Source of the DNA: Azospirillum brasilense
GTDB taxonomy: Bacteria; Pseudomonadota; Alphaproteobacteria; Azospirillales; Azospirillaceae
Reading direction: 5' to 3'
NCBI RefSeq assembly: GCF_022023855.1
Contig: NZ_CP059452.1
Span: 489,501 to 553,500 of the forward strand
Length of the DNA: 64,000 nt
Shown here: positions 1-8,673 of the stretch, in pieces
How positions within the stretch are numbered: position 1 is the stretch's first letter
Layout of the letters: each line of letters begins with the position of its first letter
The notes under the pieces: generated by a model
Seen by the model: only the letters and a program-made list of their open reading frames with translations
Told to the model about the DNA's origin: nothing
Database searches by the model: none
Made by a program: the position numbers and the translations under genes

Positions 1-516
1 CACCGCTTCCAACAGCCGGCGCAGAGAACCGATTCGCTCGATGTGCACCGTGATCGTGCCGGCGAAGCCCGACACCACGTCTGGCGACCTTTCGCCGGCG
101 CTGCGGGCCAGAGCCTCGTCCACCCCGCGCCGGACGTCCTGGAAGGCGGTCGACGATGCCGCGACCTCACCGAGCCGTGGAGCGTGCGGAACCATTGCGG
201 GCATGGCGCGCAAATCCACCAGCGCAGCGCGCAGCGCAGCGTCGGCGGCACCGCGGCGCTTCTGCAACCGGACGAGCCTTTCGCCGGAAAGCGGGTCCGC
301 GCCGTTTAGAGCACCGTTGGTGGCACCTCGCTCAAGGGCGAACTCGCCGGCGGCGGCGACCAGACCGCCAGCCACCTGATTGACTTTCCGATAGTCCGAA
401 GCCGTTTCGACGCCGCGAAGCGCCACGAACGCGGCGTCACCCGCCATGAAGATTCCCAGAAGGGCAAGCCCACCGACAATCACCGGTAGAATGACTTTGA
501 TGGACAATAATCGCAT
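1..516 (-). CDS. Membrane sensor protein, N-terminal part (probable chemoreceptor or kinase)
   Basis: The reading frame is open from an ATG at 516 to the left edge of the window, so only the first 172 residues are visible. The start has a GAGG ribosome-binding site eight bases upstream. A hydrophobic segment at about residues 5-30 (LLSIKVILPVIVGGLALLGI) is a membrane anchor, followed by an alpha-helical, Ala/Arg-rich region that would lie in the periplasm. An ERGATNG stretch near residue 62 recalls the helical sensor domains of the nitrate/nitrite-sensing (NIT) type found in chemoreceptors and kinases, but this is a weak resemblance. The signalling domain lies outside the window, so chemoreceptor versus histidine kinase cannot be decided. 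It is transcribed away from the gene at 773. Confidence 0.7.
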   Translation of the reverse strand, partial: MRLLSIKVILPVIVGGLALLGIFMAGDAAFVALRGVETASDYRKVNQVAGGLVAAAGEFALERGATNGALNGADPLSGERLVRLQKRRGAADAALRAALVDLRAMPAMVPHAPRLGEVAASSTAFQDVRRGVDEALARSAGERSPDVVSGFAGTITVHIERIGSLRRLLEAV

Positions 517-772
517 GGAATTATCCTCGAAAGCGCACAGCATTCATCGACTCAAACCCGCTGTGCGATGCCTTTCCTTGATTTTGGTCAAAGGACCTCC
601 GAGGACCGGCGGGAGGACATGATCTGATAAAAATTCAGCGTTCCACTCTATCTATTACACGTTTTCTTTCAGAAAATTTCCAATCGGCTTTTCAGAATGA
701 ACGGTGGGCAGGCGGCTAAAGTTGCGAAGCACCGCTCCGCCATGTGATACAACATCGCTGGAAGGAGCCGCC

Positions 773-1858
773 ATGCCGTCTGAACACCCGTCACCCGAAG
801 CCTCGCCGGTCAGCCAGGAGAGCCCCGGCCCCCTGTTGAAACTGGGGGATACGCCACGCCCGGCCGCTATGCCCGATGGTCTCGCCACTGAGGTCGCCGG
901 CTGGCGCTTCGTTCTGCGCAGCCCGGTGGCTCCCAGCTTCTACTCCAAACCCGGAACGCCGTGGCAGTCGCCGCCGGAAGGTTGCCTGCGGGCCAGCGAC
1001 CGTTGGAATCTGGACGGCGCCTTCCCCACCGACCAACCCGTCGAGAACGGCGCGCAATGGGCTGTCGCGCGGTTCGAGGGCGGGGTGTGGCGTGTGGAAC
1101 GCTGCGTTCCGGCCGCCGCCCGCCCGGCGGTGCGCGACCTTCTGCGCCTGCGGGTGGAGCGGCTGACCGCCGCCCGCCGTTGGACGCACGGCGACCTGGA
1201 GCTTCTGCAGAGCCTGCTCGACGGCGGGATGCTGGCGGAATCCGTTCTGCTGGCCGGTGACGAGGGGCGGGCGCGGTCGCTGCGGTCGTTGAAGGCGCTG
1301 GGCCTTGCCGGAATGGCGACCGCGGACGACCCGGAGCTTCCCGACGAGGCGAAGGCGGTGCTCGCGGAGGGGGCGGAGAGCGTTGTCTGGCTCGACACCG
1401 ATGCGCGCGAGATCGCGGACGGCATTCTGTCCTGGCATGCCAAGAAGCAGGCCCGCGCCGTCGCGCGGCTGAGCCGGGGCGCCGAAGCGAAGCAGCGCGG
1501 CGACGACATGAAAGACGCGCTGACCAAGGCGGTGCAGCGGGCCTTTCCCCGAATGCCCAAGGAGGCTGCCGCCGCCGCCGCCGCCCGGCTGGCGCCCGGC
1601 GTGAAGAAGCTGGGCCGCATGCCGGCGCTCCAATCCATCGTTGACGCGGTCGCGGAGGTGCGGCTGGAGCGCTGGCGCCAAGCCGTGGCGTCGGAGCCGG
1701 AAGTGGCCAAGCGGCTGGCCGCCATGGAAGCGCGCGGCGATGCCAACCGCGCGCTCAAGCGCTACCGCGACCAGCGCGCGGTCGAGCGGACGGAGGCCGA
1801 ATTGAAGGAATGGCGCGGCGACCTCGGCCCCGTGCTGTCCCGACGCTTGGGCTGGTGA
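773..1858 (+). CDS. Hypothetical protein, DUF2293-like C-terminus possible
   Basis: This is a 361-residue soluble protein with no signal peptide or membrane segment. The ATG at 773 is preferred over an in-frame upstream start because GGAAGGAG lies six bases before it. The C-terminal third (about residues 240-360) is Ala/Arg-rich and helical, with an FPRMP motif, a GRMPAL segment and a final KEWRG stretch, a layout that resembles DUF2293 proteins of alphaproteobacteria. I infer this from pattern only. The middle region has several Ala/Leu-rich predicted helices. The gene stands alone between a divergent sensor gene and a convergent DUF1398 gene. No function can be assigned. Confidence 0.75.
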   Translation: MPSEHPSPEASPVSQESPGPLLKLGDTPRPAAMPDGLATEVAGWRFVLRSPVAPSFYSKPGTPWQSPPEGCLRASDRWNLDGAFPTDQPVENGAQWAVARFEGGVWRVERCVPAAARPAVRDLLRLRVERLTAARRWTHGDLELLQSLLDGGMLAESVLLAGDEGRARSLRSLKALGLAGMATADDPELPDEAKAVLAEGAESVVWLDTDAREIADGILSWHAKKQARAVARLSRGAEAKQRGDDMKDALTKAVQRAFPRMPKEAAAAAAARLAPGVKKLGRMPALQSIVDAVAEVRLERWRQAVASEPEVAKRLAAMEARGDANRALKRYRDQRAVERTEAELKEWRGDLGPVLSRRLGW

Positions 1859-1871
1859 CGGCGGGAAGGCG

Positions 1872-2273
1872 TCAGCGGGCGCCGGGGAACCACTCAGTGT
1901 GGCTGTCGCCGCTGCGGCCGTAATAGACGACCCGCCGACCCAGGATGCTGACCGTCCAGCCGGCGCAGCCCGCCCGCAGCACCCGCTCGCAGAAACCGCC
2001 GTAGCGGATCGTTCCGGCCTGGATGGCGCGGACGGCGGACTCCACGCCCTCCGCCGAAAAGTCCACGGACGGCGGCAGAGGAGAAGGCCGGGCCTCCACC
2101 CGCTCCGTCGTCCCGTCCGGGAAGTAATAGGTCGTCTCCGCGCGCACGAGATCGGTGTGGTAGCGTTCCACCCCCGCGACGGCCAGCGCCGCGACGACCT
2201 CGGGGAAGGTGATCCGCTCCTCCTGCGAAGCCCGGCTGCACTCCCGCAGGATGGCTGTGATTTTGGCGTCCAT
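1872..2273 (-). CDS. DUF1398 family protein
   Basis: This is a 133-residue soluble protein matching the DUF1398 family by its layout: an N-terminal helix beginning MDAKITAIL, a central YHTDLVRAETTYYFPDG segment and a C-terminal Trp/Tyr-rich strand region (YYGRSGDSHTEWFPG). Members are small bacterial proteins of unknown biochemical role. The ATG at 2273 lies 32 bases after the stop of the MarR gene on the same strand, so the two are probably co-transcribed from the palindrome-bearing promoter at about 2800. That context suggests a gene under control of that regulator, perhaps stress-induced, but the ligand is unknown. Confidence 0.75.
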   Translation of the reverse strand: MDAKITAILRECSRASQEERITFPEVVAALAVAGVERYHTDLVRAETTYYFPDGTTERVEARPSPLPPSVDFSAEGVESAVRAIQAGTIRYGGFCERVLRAGCAGWTVSILGRRVVYYGRSGDSHTEWFPGAR

Positions 2274-2305
2274 GAGCAATTCTCCGTGCAGTGCGCGCTT
2301 CGCGG

Positions 2306-2770
2306 TCAGTCGATGGGAATGGAGCGCAGCCCCATCCGGCGGACGATGCCCTTCAGTGCCTCTTCGATCCGCTCCCGCTCGGCGGGGTCCAGGTGCCCGA
2401 AGAATTCGAGATCGTTGCGGTCCGCCAAGGCGGACAGTTCCGGCACCAGCGCCCGGCCTTCCGGGGTGAGCGCCAGCGCTTGGTAACGCCGATCGTCCGG
2501 GTCGGCGGTCTGGGTGAGCATCCCTTTGGCGGCGAGCCGGTCGGCCAGTTTCGAGATCGTTCCCCGCGTCATGCCGAGCCGGTCGGCCAGCAGGCTGGGC
2601 GCTACGCCGTCGCGGCCATGAAGATCGCGCAGCACGACCCACTCGGCGACGGTCACCCCCCGCCCCGCCAGCTTTGCGGCGAAGGCATGGGACACATGAT
2701 TCGACACGAAGCGCAGCCAGTAGCCGAGATGCTGCGCGTCGAGCGGGCTGATGTTCGATTTGGCCAACAC
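2306..2770 (-). CDS. MarR family transcriptional regulator
   Basis: This is a winged-helix repressor of about 153 residues. The HTH reads SLLADRLGMTRGTISKLADRL at roughly residues 60-80 and is followed by the wing motif DPDDRRYQ, both hallmarks of MarR proteins, which act as dimers and release DNA when they bind a small phenolic or oxidant ligand. The start is either GTG at 2770 or TTG at 2767. AGGAGG lies only one base before the GTG and four before the TTG, which favours the TTG. Two adjacent inverted repeats overlap the apparent promoter directly upstream, so autoregulation is likely. The DUF1398 gene follows on the same transcript. The ligand is not evident. Confidence 0.88.
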   Translation of the reverse strand: MLAKSNISPLDAQHLGYWLRFVSNHVSHAFAAKLAGRGVTVAEWVVLRDLHGRDGVAPSLLADRLGMTRGTISKLADRLAAKGMLTQTADPDDRRYQALALTPEGRALVPELSALADRNDLEFFGHLDPAERERIEEALKGIVRRMGLRSIPID

Positions 2771-2779
2771 GCCTCCTTG

Positions 2780-2812
2780 AGTTTCCTAGGAAACTAATTG
2801 AAAACAGTTTCC
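2780..2812. promoter_or_regulatory. MarR operator: two adjacent inverted repeats
   Basis: AGTTTCCTAGGAAACT at 2780-2795 is a perfect 16-bp palindrome. Four bases further lies an imperfect repeat of the same half-site, GAAAACAGTTTCC at 2800-2812. Both lie just upstream of the MarR start codon and overlap its predicted promoter. MarR dimers bind palindromes of this size, so autoregulation is the natural reading. Binding is inferred from sequence alone. Confidence 0.6.
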
Positions 2813-2819
2813 TTGTCAA
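2791..2819 (-). promoter_or_regulatory. Probable sigma-70 promoter of the MarR-DUF1398 operon
   Basis: On the minus strand TTGACA (2819-2814) is followed after 17 bases by TAGTTT (2796-2791), giving a consensus -35 box, ideal spacing and a fair -10 box. The imperfect repeat sits in the spacer and the perfect palindrome overlaps the -10 box and start point, so bound repressor would exclude RNA polymerase. Confidence 0.5.
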
Positions 2820-2823
2820 CCAT

Positions 2824-3300
2824 TTGGTCAAGACGGGGCGGGATTCGCGAGTCCAGGCGGTCGTCACCCCGATTCGGGACCATAGCGGGCGGATCGTGAC
2901 GATCGTCACCTATGCCATGGACATCACGGTGGACAAGCGCCGGTCCGCTGACCAGGAGGGACAGATCGCAGGGGTCAACAAATACAGGCGGTCATCGAAG
3001 TCGACATCAACGGGAACGTCCTGACGGCGAACGCCAACTTCCTCACCACCATGGGCTACCGGTTGGATGAGATCGCCGGCCGGCACCACGCCATATTCAT
3101 GGCGCCGGAGGAACGCAACGGCGACTGTTACCGTCGCTTTTGGGACGCGCTCCGTCGCGGCGAGCACCGGACGGCGGAGTTCCGGCGCCTGCGCAAGGAT
3201 GGCGGCGACGTTTGGATTCAGGCCAGCTACAAACCCCGTCTTCGACGCGCAAGGCCGCTTGGTCAAGGTCGTCAAATCGGCAACGCCGGACAGCCCGGAG
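2824..3300 (+). pseudogene. Remnant of a PAS-containing chemoreceptor/sensor gene
   Basis: Three short reading frames together encode the end of one PAS-type domain and most of the next. The first frame has VTPIRDHSGRIVTIVTYAMDITVDKRRSADQEGQI, the second has NFLTTMGYRLDEIAGRHH, EFRRLRKDGGDVWIQASY, and the third has NPVFDAQGRLVKVVK. The order and wording are those of tandem-PAS chemoreceptors common in Azospirillum. The frame changes at about 2978-2984, where one base is missing, and again at about 3230-3237, where one A is extra. No signalling domain follows, and the homology ends near 3300. Several lesions plus missing ends point to a genuine pseudogene, not a single sequencing error. Confidence 0.75.
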
Positions 3301-3381
3301 AAGTGGAAGAATTTGAACCATACTCCACAGGTTCACGCACATTTCCCCGCCATTTGACAACCCTAAGATTTATTAGTTGTG

Positions 3382-3409
3382 TTGACCGTGCTGAATATAA
3401 TGGTATTAT
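3382..3409 (+). promoter_or_regulatory. Possible sigma-70 promoter of the binding-protein/kinase operon
   Basis: TTGACC at 3382-3387 is followed after 16 bases by TATTAT at 3404-3409, inside a locally AT-rich patch in otherwise GC-rich DNA. It lies about 120 bases before the first binding-protein gene. No other candidate in the 230-base gap is as good. This is inferred from pattern only. Confidence 0.35.
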
Positions 3410-3533
3410 CTTGGCCGTGCTGGAAATCAATCCGGCGTGAGCGCTGAAGAACAACCGGAATGCGGCATCGTCCAGGGCGCCGCAGCGCCGGATGACCGTT
3501 GCGCTCCATTCTTCCGCTTTGCCGAGGCAGCCC

Positions 3534-4307
3534 GTGATCCGCCTGACGCCGTTTCGTCCTTTCGCGACCGTGTGGCTTGCCCTTTTGCTCAGCATCTCGG
3601 CCCTGCCCGCCCGTGCGGACGAGGTCTACCGCGTGCTGACCTGGAAGATGGCTCCATACGCGATGGTCGACGAACAGGGCAGGCTGACCGGCTTCGAGGT
3701 GGAGATCGCCCGCGCGCTTTGCGACACCATGGGCGTCCGCTGCGAAATCACCGCCCTGCAGTTTCCGGAAGTCCTCGACCTGCTCGACCGCAACGCCGCC
3801 GACTTCGCCGTCGCCAGCATCCTGAAGACGCCGGAGCGGATGAGGAAATACCTCTTCACCGACCGCCACAAGCGGTCCAGCTCCAGCTACATCGGACGGG
3901 CCGGCGATTGGTCCCCGGGCGTGGCGCCCGATCTGACGGGGAAGCGCATCTCCGTCACCCGCGGGTCGAAGCAGTACGACTATCTGACCGCGAAGAACAT
4001 CGGCGGGACGGTCGTGATCTACGACGATCAGGCTGAGGCGTTGCGCGCCGTTCTGGACGGGCGGGTCGATCTGGCGCTGGCCCCGACCGCCGTCACCGTC
4101 CATCTGCTGACCAGCGCGGAGGGGGAGGCACTGGAGGTCGTGGGCGACCCGCTGACCGAAAGCGGGCTGGGCGGCGAGTCCGCCATCGCCCTGCCGCTGG
4201 GGCGCGAGGAATTGCGCGACCGCGTCAACATGGCCCTGCGAGCGATCCTCGCGGATGGGCGGTACGACGCCATCAGTTCCCGCTTCCTGCCCTTCCGGAT
4301 GTACTGA
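3534..4307 (+). CDS. Secreted family-3 solute-binding protein (Venus flytrap), copy 1
   Basis: This is a 257-residue periplasmic protein of the SBP_bac_3 family, which usually binds amino acids or small organic acids. A Sec signal peptide (residues 1 to about 27, ending ALPARA) precedes the two-lobed fold: LTGFEVEIARALCDTMGV, FAVASILKTPERMRKYLFT and an RGSKQYDYL hinge region. The GTG at 3534 has GAGG six bases upstream and gives a clean signal peptide; an in-frame ATG at 3492 lacks a good site. A paralogue follows seven bases after its stop, then a hybrid kinase, and no permease or ATPase gene is nearby. I infer a sensing role as periplasmic partner of the kinase. The C-terminus ends FLPFRMY, matched by FPFDIY in the paralogue. 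Confidence 0.82.
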   Translation: MIRLTPFRPFATVWLALLLSISALPARADEVYRVLTWKMAPYAMVDEQGRLTGFEVEIARALCDTMGVRCEITALQFPEVLDLLDRNAADFAVASILKTPERMRKYLFTDRHKRSSSSYIGRAGDWSPGVAPDLTGKRISVTRGSKQYDYLTAKNIGGTVVIYDDQAEALRAVLDGRVDLALAPTAVTVHLLTSAEGEALEVVGDPLTESGLGGESAIALPLGREELRDRVNMALRAILADGRYDAISSRFLPFRMY

Positions 4308-4314
4308 GGCAGCG

Positions 4315-5136
4315 ATGGGTTTCCAGATGCGCTCCGTCACCGCACACGCCCTGTTGGCCGTCATGGCCCTGCTGGCCGGTCTCGCACTGCCGCAGCCGGT
4401 CCGGGCGGACGCGCCGCCCCCGACCGACCGGCCGTTCCTGCGCATTGTGGTCATCGACCACTCCCCGCCTTTCAGCGATCGCGACGCCGCCGGCGTCCTG
4501 TTCGGCTTCAACATCGATTTCGGCCGCGAACTGTGCCGCTCGTTGGGTGCGGTGTGCAGCTTCGATGCGGCCCCCTTCAAGCAGATCATCGACGACGTCG
4601 CCGCGGGCCGCTACGACATCGGTTTCGGCAACGTGCTGCGCACGCCGGACCGGGAGCAGCGGCTTCTGTTCTCGATTCCCTATTGGCGGTCCAGCACCAG
4701 TCTGGTCGGGCGCCGGGGGACGCCGGAACTGGGTCTGGAGGAGGCCATCCGCAGCCGGCGCATCGCCGCCATCCGCGGCTCGCGGCAGCACGCGGCCCTG
4801 GTCCGTCTGGCCGACGCCGCCCCGACGCTGCACGCCAACCTGGTGCCCGTCTCCACGCTCGACGACCTGTGGGACGCCATGCGCAGCGGCCAAAGCGACG
4901 TGGCCATCGGACCGACGCTGAACGTGGTGCATTTCCTGCTGTCCGACGACGGGGACGGATTCGAGACCATCGGCACCCCGATGTCCGACGACGGGTTGGG
5001 CGGGACCGTGCACATCGTCTTCCCGCCCGGCCAGCATGCGTTGAAGGCGGCGGTGGACCGGGCGCTGACGGCGTTGCGCAACGACGGCACCTACCAGCGG
5101 ATCAACCGTCAATACTTCCCCTTCGACATCTACTGA
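4315..5136 (+). CDS. Secreted family-3 solute-binding protein (Venus flytrap), copy 2
   Basis: This is a 273-residue periplasmic binding protein paralogous to the gene immediately upstream: same length class, same LLSDDGD/LLTSAEGE region, same GLGG motif and the same kind of C-terminal end (YFPFDIY). A signal peptide of about 31 residues ends PVRADA. The ATG at 4315 is preferred because GAGG lies five bases before it, overlapping the end of the previous gene. The spacing of seven bases upstream and 13 bases downstream (to the kinase) shows one operon. The ligand pocket residues have diverged between the two copies, so they may bind different ligands or act as a pair. With no ABC permease nearby, a signalling role is more likely than transport. 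Confidence 0.82.
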   Translation: MGFQMRSVTAHALLAVMALLAGLALPQPVRADAPPPTDRPFLRIVVIDHSPPFSDRDAAGVLFGFNIDFGRELCRSLGAVCSFDAAPFKQIIDDVAAGRYDIGFGNVLRTPDREQRLLFSIPYWRSSTSLVGRRGTPELGLEEAIRSRRIAAIRGSRQHAALVRLADAAPTLHANLVPVSTLDDLWDAMRSGQSDVAIGPTLNVVHFLLSDDGDGFETIGTPMSDDGLGGTVHIVFPPGQHALKAAVDRALTALRNDGTYQRINRQYFPFDIY

Positions 5137-5149
5137 ACCGGAACCAGCC

Positions 5150-8100
5150 ATGGCGTCCGCCCGTGACCGCAGGCATCCCCGCGTACGGCTGCAGCCGGCG
5201 ATTCTCACCGGCGGCGCGATCCTGCTGGCGCTGATCGGCCTGCTCTTCCTCGGCATCGTCGCGGAGCAGGGCAAGATGGAACGGCTGGCCGCCGACAGCC
5301 AGGACCGCATGGTGCCTCTGATCCTGGAGCGCCAGCGCGCCGTCGTGAATCTGGAGCGGCTGAAGCAGTCGGGGGCGATCGTCCTCTCCGCCGACGACCC
5401 CCGCCGCCGCCGCGAGGCCCTGCTGGCCGCCCAGGCGCTGGCCTTCCACCCGACCTTCCAGTTCGATCCCGTGCTGAAACGGCAGGTGACCGACGCCTAT
5501 TCGGTCATCCGGCAGGTCTCTTCGGCTAAGGCGCGGCGGTTGGAGAGCGCCCCGGCCGGCGACGCGGCCGCGCCCGCCGAGGAGGAGCACCTCGCCGAGA
5601 AATGGGCGCAGACGCTCGTTGAACTGAACACGGTCGGCGACCGGCTTCTGGTCGACGTGACCGAACTGACGGCCGGCCGTCTCGGCCAGATCCAGGAGCG
5701 CACCCGCCTGGTGTCGCAGGTCATCCAGTTCGCTTTCGTCGCGGTGCTGGCCATCTTCATCGCCGCCGGGCTGCTGATCCGCCGCCATGTGGTGCGGCCG
5801 CTGCTCTTCGCCGCCGACGGCCTGCGCCGCATCGGCGAGGGCGAGCGCGACATCCGGCTTCCCGGTGCCCGCACGGAGGAGCTGGACAGCATCCTGGACG
5901 CCGTCGTCCGGCTGGGCACCCAGGCCGAGGAACTGCGCCTGACCCGTGACCGGGCGGAGGCGGCATCCCAGGCGAAGGCCAGCTTCCTCGCCAACATGAG
6001 CCACGAGATCCGCACCCCGATGAACGCGGTGATCGGCCTGTCGCATCTGGCGCTGAAGACCGACCTGACGCCGCGCCAGCGGGACTACGTCCTCAAGATC
6101 AGCCAGTCCGGCCAGCATCTGCTGGGCATCATCAACGATATCCTTGACTTCTCCAAGATCGAGGCCGGGAAGCTGAGCGTCGAGCGCACCGGCTTCCACC
6201 TCGACAAGGTGCTGGGCACGCTCGCCGACCTGATCGCCGAGAAGGCCGCCGCCAAGGGGCTGGAGCTGATCTTCGACGTCGCACAGAACGTGCCGAGCGA
6301 CCTGATCGGCGATCCGTTGCGCATCGGGCAGATCCTGGTCAACTACGCCAACAACGCGGTCAAATTCACCGAGCGTGGCGAGATCGCCATCATCGTCCGG
6401 CTGGAAGAAGAGGCCGGGAGCGACCTGCTGATCCGCTTCGAGGTGCGCGACACCGGCATCGGCTTGAATGATGACCAGAAAAATCAGCTTTTCCAGAGCT
6501 TCCAGCAGGCCGACGCGTCGACCACCCGCAAGTATGGCGGAACCGGCCTTGGTTTGGCGATCTCCAAGCGGCTGGCCGAGCTGATGGGCGGCGCGGTCGG
6601 GGTGGACAGCGCACCGGGCCGCGGCTCCAGCTTCTGGTTCACCGCCCGGCTGGGCCGCGACAGGCCGCGCCGCGTTCTGCTGCCGCGGCCCGACCTGCGC
6701 GGCCTGCGCTGTCTGGTGGTGGACGACAACGAGAACGCCCGCGTGGTGCTGACCGACATGCTGTCGGCCATGTCCTTCACCGCCGAAGCCGTGGAGTCCG
6801 GCCCCGCGGCCATCCAGGCGGCGCGGTTCGCGGCGCGCGAAGGGCGGCCGTTCCGCGTCGTTCTTCTGGATTGGCAGATGCCGGGAATGGACGGGCTGGA
6901 GACTTCCGCCGGACTCGCCGCGCTGGAGCTGGATCAGGCGCCCCACCACATCATGGTCACCTCCTACGGCCGGGAAGAGGTGCTGAAAGGCGCCGAGAAC
7001 ACGGCCATCGAAGAGGTGCTGTTCAAGCCCGTCAACCCGTCGGCGCTGTTCGACGGCATCATGCGGGTTCTGGGCGCCGATGAGCAGACCACGGACGCCC
7101 CTCCGGCGACAACCGCCGCCGCCGACCTGTCGCGTCTGCGTGGCGCCCGCATCCTGCTGGCCGAAGACAACGATCTGAACCAGCAGGTGGCCTGCGAACT
7201 GCTGGGCGATGCTGGGCTGGCGGTGGAGGTTGCGGAGAACGGCGCCATCGCCGTCGACATGGTGCAGGCGGCCCGCTACGACCTCGTGCTGATGGACATG
7301 CAGATGCCGGTCATGGACGGCGTCGCCGCGACCTTGGAGATCCGCCGGCTGGGATTCGCCGATTTGCCCATCGTCGCGATGACCGCAAATGCCATGCAGG
7401 CCGACCGCGAGCGTTGCCTGGACGCTGGCATGAACGATTATCTGGCCAAGCCCATCGACCCGGATGCGCTGTGGGCCACCCTGCTCACCTGGATCGCGCC
7501 CCGCCCGGGCCTCGGCGCCGAGGCACCCGTTTCCCCGCCGGCTCCGGCCGTGGAGGATGTGGGCGATCTGCCCGCCAGTGTTCCAGGGTTGGACACCGTC
7601 ACCGGGCTGTCGCGGGTGCTGGGCAAGAAACGTCTCTACCTCGACCTTCTGCGCAAGTTCGCCGCCGGTCAGCGCGCGGTGGTGACCGCCATCCGCGACG
7701 CGTTGGACTCCGGCGACCTCGCCGCAGCGGAGCGTTACGCCCACACCCTGAAGGGAACCGCCGGCAACATCGGCGCCCACCCCGTCCAGGATGCCGCCAC
7801 CGATCTGGAGGCGGTCATCCGCGACGCCCGGCCACGCCCGGAGATCGACGCGCGGCTGGCCGCGTTGGAACCGCCGCTGGGCGCCTTGCTCGCCCATCTT
7901 GAGGCGGCGCTGACACCGACGGGCGCCGCCGCGCCGTCCGCTGCCCCGCCTAGCGTGGTGGATGCGGACGCGCTTCTCGCCGTGTGCGGGCAACTCCGCC
8001 AGCTTCTGCACGACAGCGACCCCGACGCCGAGGAGGTGCTGGCCGCGAACGCCGACCTTCTGCGCGCCGCCTTCCCCGACCGGTTCGAGGCCATCGCTGG

Positions 8101-8185
8101 CCAGATCCGCAATTTCGACTTCGACGAGGCCGCCGCGGCCCTGGACGCGGCCCTGACCGACCGCGGCATGACCGCCAAAGCCTGA
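5150..8185 (+). CDS. Hybrid sensor histidine kinase with two receivers and HPt
   Basis: This is a 1011-residue inner-membrane phosphorelay kinase. Order: TM1 (about 16-37), an all-helical periplasmic region of about 150 residues, TM2 (about 188-210), HAMP, HisKA with phospho-acceptor His285 in SHEIRTPMN, HATPase_c (GGTGLGLAI box near residue 463), receiver 1 (Asp574 in LLDWQMPGMDG), receiver 2 (Asp716 in LMDMQMPVMDG) and an HPt domain with His865 in AHTLKGTAGN. All catalytic residues are present. The helical periplasmic part and domain order resemble TorS, which is controlled by a periplasmic binding protein (TorT); BvgS and EvgS instead carry fused flytrap domains. Two separate flytrap proteins are encoded directly upstream. 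A single-domain regulator follows 40 bases downstream and is a likely phosphate acceptor. Confidence 0.93.
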   Translation: MASARDRRHPRVRLQPAILTGGAILLALIGLLFLGIVAEQGKMERLAADSQDRMVPLILERQRAVVNLERLKQSGAIVLSADDPRRRREALLAAQALAFHPTFQFDPVLKRQVTDAYSVIRQVSSAKARRLESAPAGDAAAPAEEEHLAEKWAQTLVELNTVGDRLLVDVTELTAGRLGQIQERTRLVSQVIQFAFVAVLAIFIAAGLLIRRHVVRPLLFAADGLRRIGEGERDIRLPGARTEELDSILDAVVRLGTQAEELRLTRDRAEAASQAKASFLANMSHEIRTPMNAVIGLSHLALKTDLTPRQRDYVLKISQSGQHLLGIINDILDFSKIEAGKLSVERTGFHLDKVLGTLADLIAEKAAAKGLELIFDVAQNVPSDLIGDPLRIGQILVNYANNAVKFTERGEIAIIVRLEEEAGSDLLIRFEVRDTGIGLNDDQKNQLFQSFQQADASTTRKYGGTGLGLAISKRLAELMGGAVGVDSAPGRGSSFWFTARLGRDRPRRVLLPRPDLRGLRCLVVDDNENARVVLTDMLSAMSFTAEAVESGPAAIQAARFAAREGRPFRVVLLDWQMPGMDGLETSAGLAALELDQAPHHIMVTSYGREEVLKGAENTAIEEVLFKPVNPSALFDGIMRVLGADEQTTDAPPATTAAADLSRLRGARILLAEDNDLNQQVACELLGDAGLAVEVAENGAIAVDMVQAARYDLVLMDMQMPVMDGVAATLEIRRLGFADLPIVAMTANAMQADRERCLDAGMNDYLAKPIDPDALWATLLTWIAPRPGLGAEAPVSPPAPAVEDVGDLPASVPGLDTVTGLSRVLGKKRLYLDLLRKFAAGQRAVVTAIRDALDSGDLAAAERYAHTLKGTAGNIGAHPVQDAATDLEAVIRDARPRPEIDARLAALEPPLGALLAHLEAALTPTGAAAPSAAPPSVVDADALLAVCGQLRQLLHDSDPDAEEVLAANADLLRAAFPDRFEAIAGQIRNFDFDEAAAALDAALTDRGMTAKA

Positions 8186-8225
8186 ACCGACGCCGGCCCT
8201 GCCGCCCCCCAATCGGACTGATTTC

Positions 8226-8633
8226 ATGGACATCGCATCGCCCGCACCGGCTCCCGCTGCGCCGAAGCCCACGATCCTCATAGTGGACGACACGCCGGAC
8301 AACCTGAAGCTGCTGAGTGGTCTGCTGAAGGAAAGCTACAAGGTGAAGGTCGCCAACAATGGGCGCAAGGCGTTGGAGATCGCCGCAGCGATCCCGACGC
8401 CCGACCTGATCCTGCTGGACGTGGTGATGCCGGAAATGGATGGCTATGAGGTCTGCGCCACCTTGAAGGAAGCACCGGGGACCCGGAACATCCCGGTGAT
8501 CTTCCTGACGGGCCGGGCCGACGAGGCCGACCGGGAGCGCGGCCTCGCCATGGGGGCGGTGGATTACATCGCCAAGCCGGTCGATCCTCCGGCGGTGCTG
8601 CAACGGGTTGCCGCGCTCATTCCGGTGTCCTGA
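8226..8633 (+). CDS. Single-domain response regulator (CheY-like)
   Basis: This is a 135-residue stand-alone receiver domain after a Pro/Ala-rich N-terminus of about 15 residues. The acidic pair is in ILIVDDTPDN, phospho-acceptor Asp65 lies in LLDVVMPEMDGYE, and the conserved Thr (FLTGRADE) and Lys (YIAKPVDPP) are present, so phosphorylation should be possible. There is no output domain, so it acts by protein contact or as a phosphate relay. It lies 40 bases after the hybrid kinase on the same strand and is convergent with a receiver-kinase gene whose own receiver has very similar motifs (VDDTADNLSLL, DVMMPSMDGYEVC). The two proteins may belong to one pathway. Confidence 0.92.
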   Translation: MDIASPAPAPAAPKPTILIVDDTPDNLKLLSGLLKESYKVKVANNGRKALEIAAAIPTPDLILLDVVMPEMDGYEVCATLKEAPGTRNIPVIFLTGRADEADRERGLAMGAVDYIAKPVDPPAVLQRVAALIPVS

Positions 8634-8673
8634 CCACGGTCATCCGTGCGGGCCACGCCCTGGCGAGCCGGCC

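Noticed and set aside
3534..5136. Binding proteins of an amino-acid ABC importer
   Set aside because: No permease or ATPase gene is in the operon, and a kinase follows directly. Transport with a remote importer is still possible but less likely.
5102..8302. Very long open frame (about 1066 codons) on the minus strand opposite the hybrid kinase
   Set aside because: Composition is Gly/Gln/His/Arg-rich with no domain, as expected for the antisense of a high-GC gene. The plus strand encodes an intact kinase.
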